Shown here piece by piece: positions 50,683 to 63,000 of a DNA stretch of 64,000 nucleotides (position 1 is the first letter of the stretch; every line of letters starts with the position of its first letter). The position numbers and the translations under genes were made by a program. The stretch lies in the NCBI GenBank assembly GCA_964017125.1, contig OZ024914.1:28439073-28503072 (forward strand), written 5' to 3'. The DNA is from Flabesymbios commensalis. Lineage: Eukaryota; Annelida; Polychaeta; Terebellida; Flabelligeridae. The notes below the pieces were generated by a model. That model was not told the origin of the DNA and made no database searches. It saw nothing but the letters and a program-made list of their open reading frames with translations.

Positions 50683-51088
50683 ATGGCCAAGCGACATGAA
50701 AATCGGGCCTTTAGCATTGGTGTTGTTGGGCTGTCAGGCCAAGAAAAGGATAGGGCTGTTGCAGGAATTGGCAAGTCATGCCTGTGTAATCGTTTTCTAC
50801 GGCCATTGGCTGATGATTACTTCACGGATCATATATCTGTGCTCAGCCAGAATGACTTCTCTGGACCTGTGGTCAACAATGACCACTACCTGTACTGGGG
50901 GGAAGTGGTCAAAACTACACATGAAGGTATTGACTACAATTTCCATGTGGTGGAACAGACAGAATTTATTGATGACTCCAGCTTCCAGGCCTTTGAGAAT
51001 CGCAAGATGGAGCCATATTATAAAAGATGTGCAGCCTTGAAACTGCAGTCAGCTGAGAAAAAGATGTACATATGCAAAAACCAATTAG
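50683..51088 (+). CDS. ARHGAP35: RhoGAP exon 1: start codon and first half of N-terminal GTPase
   Basis: Encodes residues 1-135 and the first base of codon 136. It holds the P-loop (GIGKS) and the VVNNDH...YWGE block typical of p190. The donor is TTAG/GTGAGT, phase 1. The first glycine of the usual GxxxxGKS P-loop is alanine here (codon GCT at 50755-50757), unlike the human protein. Confidence 0.95.
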
Positions 51089-54000
51089 GTGAGTTTGTAG
51101 AGTACAACTGAGAATAAGTACAATTGTAATTAAAAAAACATTATTTAATGAATTCCTTCAGTCGTTTTACTCACTCATAATATATTTTTGTTTAGCGGCC
51201 CATACTGTTTTATGTTGTAGGTTTGGAACATGAATATGAAGAGAAGAACATGCCGGATGGGAAGTTATCTATTGATGGCTTCCTATGCCTGTTTGATGTG
51301 AGTCAGGTGCCACAACGTTCCATTGAGCTACAGATGGAGCACACTCATTTTATCCTGACTAGTCTGACCAAGACTAAAAAACCTATTGTTCTAGTCACTA
51401 CTAAAAATGACTCCTGTGTGGAATCATATGTTCGTGAGGCCGAAAAGTTAGTCAATCGCAAAGACCTCAAAGTGAACATACCTATTGTGGAAACCTCCGC
51501 TCATGAAAATGTCAATGTAGAATTGGCATTTATAACACTTGCACATTTGATGGATAGGACTAAAAACCGACCTAAAATTATACCATATGCTGAGGCAGCG
51601 CGGTCACGGAAAGAACTTCTTGATGTAGCTAAGGATGCATACCATCACCTACTGCGCTCACATATGGTGGATCACAATGTACATTGGATGACTGTGCACC
51701 GCAAAGTTCAAAGCAACCCAGATTATTTACATTTTGTGGACTTACTTGGTACAGATCGTGCCAGGGAATTATTTCAACAGCATAAAAAATCTCTTAGAGA
51801 AGAGTTTGTCAGACAGAAACAAAATTATTTTTTAGACAGATTACGAGCCGTGCTAAAGGAAATTTTAGCAGATCTTACCACAGTAGCAGACAGGTATGTG
51901 ATATTACTTTTAGATGCCTTGAGACCATAATATACTTGCAATCTGTACATGGGCTGCATCGTATTAAACGGGCCATAATGTGTATCAATAGATATGTACA
52001 TGATGTAGAAAATAAAGTAAAATCACTTTCAATCAAATATGTACATTTAGACCCCTCACTAAATTTGTTGCCAATATGCATGTTTAACTTTTTCATAAAC
52101 GTCCATAAGAAAGAAATGAAGAAATTTTACAGAAGCCATCATCCATGCATGTGAGCTTGTATACATGGATTGCAGAAATCAACCCTGATCAATATCATGC
52201 ATATGGTGCGGCTGATATAGCCTACACATTGCAGGGAAACATTTGTGTTAAAATTATTGATTAGTAATTTTATTTTCCAAGTTATAACTTGCTACACCCC
52301 CTCTGATGATCTTTATCATTGATGTATAAATATTTTGCTGATCAATTACAAGTTTGATTGGCAAATATGCAGAATTGCATAGCATTTTGTTATGCAGTAC
52401 TGAACAGATTTTTCCCTGCATTGCATCTACATTGTGTCTACACACAGGCATGTATTCTGTGCACAAAAATTCCAACTGTCTATCTATGTCTTTATATTTG
52501 TCCCCTGCCCTTCTACCTCCTACGGTGGAATTTTATGGGAATGTCTCTGTCTTCTTAAATAGAAACACATGACATTATGACTGGTAGCCTGGTAGGGATC
52601 AAAGGCCCGGCCATAGATCCCAAGTCTCCTGATTATGTCTATAATTAAACAATTTCCCGGGTGTGCGGTCGGCCATTTCAGCCAACGACCTAAGGGTCAA
52701 TCTTCTGTCATCTTACTATTTTTTTCTTATCTTATCAGGATGGTGGTGCATAAAAAGTTTAAATTTGAGAAATGGAGTATAGGTATCTTATATTAAAATG
52801 TGACAGAATTGGTGGCAAATGAGTTAATATTCCATAGATTGCTCTTATTTTTGTCCCCCGCACAACAAAGTGAGGGCAGAGTATTATGGTCTCAGTACAT
52901 CTGACTATCTGTCTTTAGCTTTCTCGTTTCCGGAACATATAGATCTGTAAAACCCCTTGGTGAATTTATTTCATATTGCACACACACACATCCCCCAAGG
53001 TTCTGACCTTTGACCTACTTTTTGACCTACAGTACATACATCTCTAAGCAAAAATAGCTTCTAAGGACACTAACAATCTGCTATATCAGGAGAATTTCCT
53101 TTATACTGCACACACTTATCATCCAAAATAGCTTGGACATTAGAAGGGATATTACTTTCATATTGCACTGACACATCACTTAAAGGGTGTTGATGTGCCT
53201 TTTGGGGGTTGTAATATTTGACCTATGTACAATCTCTAAGCCAAAATAGCTTAGTAGAAAGTTAACTATCTCGTTTCCGGAGCGTATATATCTATAAAAA
53301 CGCCTCAGGAATTTCTTTCATACTCCGCACACTTATCTCCGAGGGTATAGATACAGGTGCATTTTAGAGGTTATTTTTTTTACCTACTTTCTGGCTTCTT
53401 TGACATCTCTCAGCCACAATAGCTCAGTGACTAACTATCTCTTTTCCGAAGCATATCTCTCAGTCTGAAACTTCTTGCTTGGGAGATTAATTTTTTATTG
53501 CACACACCCAGAGGACACACACTTTAAAGAAAAGGGTTGCCCAACATCAAATCAGGGCAAGTACAGTGTACATGATCAGCGTTTGAAATAAGCATGATAA
53601 GGTTTGAAATATAGATTTTCCAGCAGATAACCAAGCCCTACATTACAGAATGTCTGCTAAATTTTTTCGTTGTCCTGACAAAAAGACCCAGCTTGAAGAA
53701 ATCAGTGGTGGGCAGCGATGCCATAACTGCCGCAGTGTGTGAAATCAGTTTTCATCCTGATCACCTGAGCCTCACTGTGCTTAATGTTTACTGGGCCTGA
53801 CAAATAATCACAGACACTGATCCCATGTAAAACGCAAGTTATATGAATGTGCAAATTAAAACCATGATTATCATATATATAGCCTGGGCATTACATTAAA
53901 CCTGAACATGCAACAGCCGTCGCCATTTTTTTTTTTTTAAGATTGTAAACAGTGGTAAAAGACGCAGTTTGTGCGAAATAGAGCCGATAATATAGCAGTA

Positions 54001-57000
54001 CTAGCTTATTATTGCTACATATTGTCAATGTATTGATTGGCAGAATTGTAAGATGTTAACAACGATAGCGATTGGGAATTAAAAAAATGATATAAAGCGG
54101 TGTTGATTTCCGAAAAATTGGCATATAGGCTAATGCCCTCGTTTTTCTCGCGATTTTTATCACCGAAAAACACATTGGAATCCAACTTTAGAATTGTAAA
54201 ATTGTATTGAAACATTGGATAAATTATAATGTTGTCCATGCGAATTTAAACACAATAGTACTTTTGGTTGTCCCTCCTACTCCTAGCATTTGCAGGGATG
54301 GGAAATTTTCGTCTACAGGCGAAAAAATTCAGAGTAGGCAATTCTATTCGGCAATATTTTTTTCAGTCTTGGATCAGTCTTGGGATAATTTGAATCTTTA
54401 TTACTCAAATTATAGCCCCGCTGACACCGGCTTGATGGTGCAGGTCTAATTTCCAGAAAAACAATATTTGCCGTCCTGCCGGATAGTACCTCTTATTATA
54501 TTGCTGGCTAATTGCAGGGTTCGTAATAGTGGTTGTCCGGTTGTCCAAGACAACCAGAAATCGTTACGGACAACCAAATATGAATCTTTAGTACGGATAA
54601 CCACGTTTATCCCCTAAACAATTTTGCCACTGAACACGCTGACATCCGCCCTACCGTGACACGCGGCACACAGCAGAGTAGCGTCATATCAGAGACAGAG
54701 TTAACTTGAATCTTGTCTGCTGTCATGTGTGTCTGACTGTTGACAATGCCGTGTGGTAGTTACACAGTATTTAAATTTTAAGACTAAACAGAACAATTAA
54801 TTTCCTTGAAAAAAGCTTGAAAAGAGTTGTATGCGACATTGGCAATGAATCGTTGCTGAAGCCACATACGGTATACCGGTATGTAAACTTGTATTCATTG
54901 ATATCGCAATGCCTACACACATTCCTCTAGTCAGTGGGTTTCCGTTTCCTGGGGCTGCTTCCTTTATCGTCTTCCCCCCCCTTCCCTGTCATTATGACTT
55001 GTGTGTTAGACTTGCAGGTATGTCTTGATAATAAACGTTTGATAGGGGGAATCGCAACAAAAAGCATGAAAAGGAACAGCCATGCACGTGGTTAGCAGTT
55101 GCTGTACTGGTACATTCAAACATAATATTATGGTAGGAATGATAGATCTTGAGATATTGATCTGCATTGTCATTTGCAACTAGTTTATGCAAATTGTATT
55201 TCACCACTTTCAAGCATGGATATAGTTACTATTCCATATTTTAACCGATCTTATTCCAATTAGGAGTGCCGGTGCAATGCTGATTCAATAGTGGCCCGAC
55301 GTCGTCTGTATTTACCCAGCGCTGGGCCTGTTTTTCACAACAGTGTAGGTCTACCTCTGTCAACGGTGCCGCCGTTATCACGTAAAATATAGCATTGCTA
55401 AGAATGAAAGCCACCTTTTGCATGTTTTGTAGACTGCAGCAGTCATGTAGGCCAAGTTTGAATACACAAAGCGATCTATATTAGGTTACAAATTTTTTTT
55501 ACAAACATATAGGCATACAGAAAATTAATTAGTGATGTCCACTAATTAACTGCACAAACAAAAAAAAGATGTAATTAAAATTAGCTCGTAGTCTGTTAAC
55601 GCTGCCAAATTTTGAAGGTCGTAAGACTTGTAAAAAGTAACTTGAACAGAAAAGCTGGTCGTCACAGCTCATTAAGTAGTCTGTTGAAGGCAAAGTAATA
55701 TTACTCTTTTCAGGAATAGGCTTAGCTAGGAGCTGCCATGAGCAAAGGCATGTGGACAACCAGAAATTTGGGCGGACAACCACATCTTGAGAATGTGGTT
55801 GTCCGTTGGACAACCATACTTTCAGCCCTTATTACGAACCCTGAATTGAATATTAGATAACCCTGAAAACAGGCTGCTACGGCCTTCCGATAAAAATTAA
55901 TAGATCTCAAACAGGTAATATGTAATGCCAATGAGGTGTGTTGAGATAAATTATGCATTTCGTCCATGGATAATACCACATATATGTACATATGACTGAG
56001 CACTGTGAAATTTTTTAATATATGCATTGGATATATATTAAAATATTTCAAAGTTCTCAGTCATTTGTGTGGAAATGGCTGTTTGTTTAACATGTTTAAG
56101 CTGCAAGAATGTGATGATATAAATGTATAGTACTTGCTTTCCCAACCCCGTCTGAACACAAAAATAATGTAGGCCTACATTCCACACCTGCCATTAACAA
56201 TGATAAAGTTCAACATCTCAACAAAATAGTGGCATGTCCTGAAGAATGGTGAGGTGAGATGCCTGGAAGTACTGCTAAGTACAATGTTCAGTAGCCTACC
56301 AGGTAGTCATGGTAGTTTACCATGTTTGCATAGCGACACCTAAAATGTATAGTGGGGACACTTTGGTATAAAGATTAAGAATTTAGATGTCATGCCTCTC
56401 AATGGCATCACTTTTTTATCGGTTATGAAATCATCATCAAACCTTTTTTTGAAAAGCCCACCCACCCCCCACCCCTCAAAAAAAATCTAACCTCCTGCAC
56501 GACTACTTAAATAGCTGAACTGTGTAATAAACATATTTTTAACATATTTAAGGCCAGCCTCACACAAAAATTCATCACCTCCAGCATTTTTTTTTAAATA
56601 ACAGAAGGTCAAGGTCTTCGTAAAGGTCAAGTGAAGGAAATTTGTTTTTTTGCGATAAATAAAAGAAAATTGCTTCTCGGAGGCTCAGTCTCCTAAGTAA
56701 TTATTTTAATTATTTCTGTGAAGTTAGCCAGGTATACAGCGGTATAGAGATTAATTGACTGTAAATTTTCAGCTTTCTATCAATATTCAAATTTCTAGCC
56801 AGCTCAGCTGGCGACTAATTTTTTATTCAACGGTAGGTCTAGTGCCCCAGCGTAGTGGTTAGCACCGCTGTCTTTCACGCTAGATAGGTTCGTTTGCCGT
56901 TCTCGGCCGGTGGTTTGGAAGAAACAAAAACATTTCTCCCCCATCCACTCATAAAAATTTGTATTGTGGGGAGCCTCAGTGACCGAGAGGTAGCGTGCCC

Positions 57001-60000
57001 GGCCTCAGACCTACAGGGTTTGAATTTGAATCATGTGTCTGCAGGGCAGTGTCATCTCACCCTCCTCAGGAGGTTCTCCTGGCCCAATTTAGCCTGTATG
57101 TGCACAAAAGTGGGCCGAAGCCCGATTCATTTAAAATCATTTCATTTTTTTTAAATCTATTTCTTGGGTGTCTGAGAGTCTATTCCCAATTGGCTTTGTC
57201 CATTTTCATGTGTGATCTAAAACGAGACTTTGCCGGCTATCTTGATTTTATGTCTTATATTTTATTATATCAATTGATCTTAAATAATCGCCTTGAAACC
57301 TTGTTGACACACTGTACCTTGTGGGGGTCTGAGTCTATTGATGAAGTTTGTTTTTTCAATAGAAAATAAGGCTGTGGCGGCCACCTTGAATTTATGAATT
57401 TAATAAAGCAATCTTATATTCAGTTAAATGCCTTAACTCTTCCTTTACCAATTTCGCATAAATTTATGCGAAAACTACCTTCCTTTACCAATTTCGCACT
57501 AATTGCAATGGAGATATTTTATTACATGCATGGTTGAAAATCGCCAACCAGAATTGTCAGTGACATGGTCGCAATGTGATCTTGCATTTTTAATTTGGGC
57601 GATGTGCCCATGCGCATAGCTATAACCTGTATTGTGCCCAGGGGCTACTTCAGGGGTCCTTATCAGGGGGAAGTCGGTAAAGGAAGAGTTAAAAGTTTTC
57701 AGCATCTGTTCATAACAAAGTCTGTTTTGTTTTTACCTGCGACTAGAGCTGAGGCTGTGGCAGACATTATAAATTTAGCAATTTTAATACATGAAGCAGG
57801 GAAAATTTGTTCAGTATCGCATAGCAAAATGCTATACAATTCTGTCTATTTCCTAATCAAATTTGTAATTGATAGCAAAATATTTATACATCAATGATCA
57901 GATTTCTAGCAAGTTACAACATGGAAGAGAAAATTGCTAATCGATAATTTTCGAAACAAATTTTTCCCTGTCAAGCTTCATATGGCTCGGTTGAATGCCT
58001 TGAAACCTCATATGTGCTTGGGTCTGCAAGTCTACTGGCTTCTTCAGGGTTTCCTGGAGGCCCATTCACTCCCCCCCCCCTTCTAAAACTCGCCACACCC
58101 CCCCCCCTCAAAGAAAAAATGCAATGTCAGATCCTTTGTTAGCTCCCGCCGTCACCGTAGGTGAGCGAAGGGAGCTATGGATTCTACCTCCGTTTTTTTT
58201 TGGCCTCTTCTTTTGCCTATAACTTTGTGAGAAAATAAGCTAGGATAACAATTTTTGGTATGTGGGTTACTTCCAGGTGGCTAATGGACGGGTTAAAATA
58301 TTTTTAATCTGAATTCAATACGCAAGGTTGCAGAGGAGAAAATGATGATGTGACGGCGTTGGGCCGTTGGGCCGTCCGTAAACAATTCGTTTCCGGAGCA
58401 TATCTCTGAAAGTACTTGTCCGATTGTCTTCAAATTTTACACACAACACCCCTGGGGGGTCTAGTTGTGCCTTTTGGGGTATTTGAACTTTGACCTACTT
58501 CTGGTTCAGAACTATGACCTATTTAGACGTTTTGACGCGCACTTCGTTTCCGGAGCAGATCTCGAAAAGTACTGGGCCGATGACAGTCATATTGCACATA
58601 CATGTTCTCTAAGGTCCCTAGTTGTGCCTTTTCAGGTTTTTGGACCTTGACCTTGAAGTTGACCCAGCACTTTGACCTAATTTATAACATCGGTAAATCC
58701 GACTGAAAGATTTTGCGGAATATCATGAAAACCGCTCAAGATAGCTACACCATTACTATAAAACAAATTGTGAGGTTTCAGGAGAGGATGCATCTTGAAA
58801 AATTTCAAGTCGATAAAATTAAAAATGGCCGCCTATCGGCCATTATTCACCTCGACAGGCCTGATATTGCGGAATATCATGAAAACCGCTCAAGATAGCT
58901 ACACCATTAATATGAAATAAATTGTAAGGTTTCAGGAGAGGATGCATCCTGAAAAATTTGAAGTTGATAAAATTCAAAATGGCCGCCTATCAGCCATTAT
59001 TCACCTCGACAGGCCTGATATTGTGGAATATCATGAAAACCGCTCAAGATATCTACACCATTACTATAAAACAAATTGTAAGGCTTAAGGAGAGGATGTA
59101 TTTTGAAAAAATTCATTTTGTCAAAGTTCAAAATGGCCGCCAATCGGCCATTATTCACTTTCACATGGCCGTTATTTGGTAAACCGTGCTAGATGGCTAG
59201 ACCATTACTATAAAACAAAATGTGTGATTTCAGGAGAGGATGCATCTTGAAAAAATTCGACTCAATAAAATTCAAAATGGCCGCTTATTGGCCATTATTC
59301 ACTTTCACATGGCCGTTATTTGGTAAACCGTGCTAGATGGCTAGACCATTACTATAAAACAAAATGTGTGATTTCAGGAGAGGATGCATCTTGAAAAAAT
59401 CAGACTCGATAAAATTCAAAATGGCCGCTTATCGGCCATTATTCACTTTCACATGGCCGTTATTTGGTAAACCGTGCTAGATGGCTAGACCATTACTGTA
59501 AAACGAAATGTGAGATTTCAGATGAGGATGCATCTTGAAAAATAATTGACTTGATCAAATTTAAAATGGCCGCCTTTTCGGCCATTATTCATTTTCACAT
59601 GGCTGATATTTGGTAAACCGTGCTAGATGGCTAGACCATTACCTGATTACTATAAAACAAAGTGTGAGTTTTCGGGGGAGGATGCACCCTGAAAATTTTT
59701 AACTTACGAATTCAAAATGGCCGACAATCAGCATTATTTACCTCGATAGGCCTGATATCAGGTAAACCGTGCTAGATAGCTAGACCATTACTATAAAACA
59801 AAATGTGACGTTTAGAGAGAGGATGCCTTTAAAAAACTTTCGACTCAATCGAATTCAAAATGGCCGCCTATCGGCCACTATTTACTTTTACATTGCTGAT
59901 ATTTGGTAAACCGTGTTAGATAGCTGGACCATTACTATAAAACAAAATGTGAGATTACAAGAGAGGATGCATCTTGAAAAAAATTGACTCGATCAAATTC

Positions 60001-63000
60001 AAAATGGCCGCCTATCGGCCATTATTTACTTTCACATAGCCGGTTTTTAGTAACCGTACTAGATGGCTAGACCATTACTATAAAACAAAATGTGAGATTT
60101 CAGGAGAGGATGCATCTTGAAAAATTTTGACTTGATCAAATTCAAAATGGCCTCCTATCGGCCATTATTCACTTTCATATGGGCGATATTTGGTAAACCG
60201 TGCTAGATTGCTAGACCATTACTATAGAATGAAATGTGAGATTTCAGCTGAGGATACATCTTGGAAAATTTTGACTTGATCAAATTCAAAATGGCCCTCT
60301 ATCGGCCATTATTTACTTTCACATGCCCAATATTTTGCAAACTGTGTTAGATGTTAGTCCATTACTATTAAACAAAATTTGAGGTTTCGGGGGAGGATGC
60401 ACCCTAAGTTTTTAACTAATTTATATCGAATTCAAAATGACCGTAAATCAGCTATTAGTTAACTCGATTGGCCTGATATCGGGTAAACCATGCCAGATAG
60501 GTAGACCATTACTGGGATACTGATTAGGATCATTAATTTCAATGGAGGTTTGCAATCTCTGACAGACTGTCTAGTTCTTATCTTACTCTTAGACTGGGCT
60601 TCTTAGACCTAGTTGTCTTGCATCTTGATTTTTTACCTAGACTAGGACTACATTAATAACCCTATACAAAATTGCTTAAATCAAATTCTAATTCGGAGCA
60701 GGAGCTCCTGGACTTATGTAGTCTTGTTAAATTAAGAATAACCTGTCATCATGGTCATGTTTGTGTAATCATAAAAATTAATCAGAAGTGTTACATGTAA
60801 TCATATTTGTTTTACATGCTAACATGTTATCTTTCACCAATATACAGGAGCTGGCCAAGTATTTTAAGATGGCTTCTACGACAAGACTACTACACAAAGT
60901 ATTTCATTCAATTGCCTGAAGATGATTGTCCATGGTATCTAGGAAATTATGTGGAGAGGAGTGCAGCACCTGGGGAGGATCTGGCCATTCCACATGATTT
61001 ACTGGATAGCCCAGATGCTGAGCTGGTGTTTAGGGAGCATGTGGATACATTAAGAGCAGAATATAGGCGAACAGAGTCAGTAAAACATGAAAAATTGTAA
61101 AACACATTTTTTACCCACTAAGTTGTGGGTCGCGGTAGCGAGACACAACTTTAAGTGGGTAAAAATTGGACATATCTTCTTTTTCTCTCAAAAACACTTC
61201 TTTTAATTAACATGTCTAGATGTAAGTTATGTTTGTTGTAATTGTTTACGATATATTTAGTTAATATTTTTAACATATTTTTTTGTGTGAAAGCAATGTC
61301 CTTTTATTCATAGGTTAAAGGAACAGTTCCGTCAACTTTTAGAAGTCAATTACAATGTGTGCCCTGGAAAATCACTCAGTGAAGTAGCAATTTTCTTTGT
61401 TGGAAGAGAATGTTTTACTGCACTGTCGGAGGATGATAAAAACGCCATATATGAACAGCACCAACGACATCTGCGTGAAACAGTGAGGAAAGAATTTCTG
61501 GAATTATTATTGGAGCATGCCACTCTGTTCTCAAGATTTAATCAACAAGAAGTGACATCATCTGATGTAACCAGGATCACTGAGAAATTACAAGCTGAAC
61601 AGAGGTTTGTAATGTTTTTGCTTTGATCAACTGTTTTTTTATCAAATCAATTTTATAATTATTATGTTAAATTTATGTAGTTATGCAATTCATTAGATTA
61701 GCTTTACATTTCATCACAAAAACAGCAAAGTGTACACATACATGTACATGTAGTGGTTTATATATATTTTTTATTTTCTTTGAAACCTGAAAATTTTCAT
61801 TTTTTGTACTGTATTCCTCAATAATTCCTGAGTGAAAGTTGATAAAATACTACTTATTTTGACAGGTATTGTGCCATGAATAGAGTAGAATCTGATCGAA
61901 AGGCCATTTTACTCAACCATTTAAGTTTTGTACAGCATCCGTCACAAGAAAAATGTCCATTCAGGGATAGATGTATGGATTCTGTGATAGATACTGTCTT
62001 GGCAACCAAGGCCCACAGGTACATTGTACATACATGTAAATTTACATTATATCGGTACCTCAGATATTATTGAGATGCCTATATTGTTTGGCATTTTTCA
62101 CAGCTGTAGATTCTTGTGTTTACATATAGGATAACTTAGGCCATCCTAAAAATATCCTTGTGTCCGATTTCATGCTGTGAAAATTTCCATGCAGTAGGTC
62201 GGAAAAAGTTTTCTTTTGGACTGTCAAAAATTTCATCAGGCTAATTTTATTTTAAACTGCCAAAAATTCCATGCGGTATTGCGTCAGCATGGGCGGTCAT
62301 TTCCTCAATGTGAACCAGGCTAGACCTAGGATACTAAGAGAGACGCGTGATCGAAAATTTGACTGCAATAAAAACTTTGTATTTGACTGCAATAAAAATT
62401 TTGTTCGTGCGCTGATTTGGACATGTGCGGGCATAAATGTTTTCTTTTACTACACTAAAGGCCGCCTGCGGTATCTTTTACCGCTATTTTAACCCATGCG
62501 GTCGGAAATCGGGAACAAACCTATTTTTTTAGAATGGCCTTAACTACTGAAAAAGCTATTTACCTCTGGTCACCTTTCTGAACAATTTGTTAGATTACAT
62601 ATTTATTATCTTGTATTGTATCTATTGTAATAGCCTTTCCAGTATTTGTCCCTCAGCCAATTTAGTCTCAGTGGGTTTTACAATATCTTTCAATGTGAAT
62701 GCAAAATTGAAAACTATTCGCCAATCAATTTATTTCACTATCATTTTCAAAGGCCAAGTTCTTTCTGATACAGTGAGATGTTAAAGAATTTGAATTTGTA
62801 GTAAACTAGATTGATAGTTGTAACTCATTCAAAAATATATAACTGTTTATTATTATGACTGCACTGTCGAACAACATGTACCCCCGGTAGGTATGTTTAA
62901 ATATTTAAAATCCATAATTAATCGTTTAAGCACCCTTGTCACATTTAGACCATGTCATTTTCATTAACATTGACCTTAAGATCAGTATTGCACCAGCAAT

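Larger units (their letters stand above)
51894..60847 (+). other. RhoGAP intron 2 (8.95 kb), loaded with repeats
   Basis: The gap between exon 2 and exon 3 is far longer than the other introns here. It contains, in order, a diverged CGTTTCCGG array, a hAT-like relic, a complete hAT-like element, a dimeric SINE and a complete 2.6-kb HINE. 51894-52850 and 57155-58139 show no recognisable feature. Confidence 0.85.

Noticed and set aside
50588-51040. 150-codon open frame overlapping RhoGAP exon 1
   Set aside because: Opens at GTG in another frame; the exon 1 frame is the one matching p190 RhoGAP.
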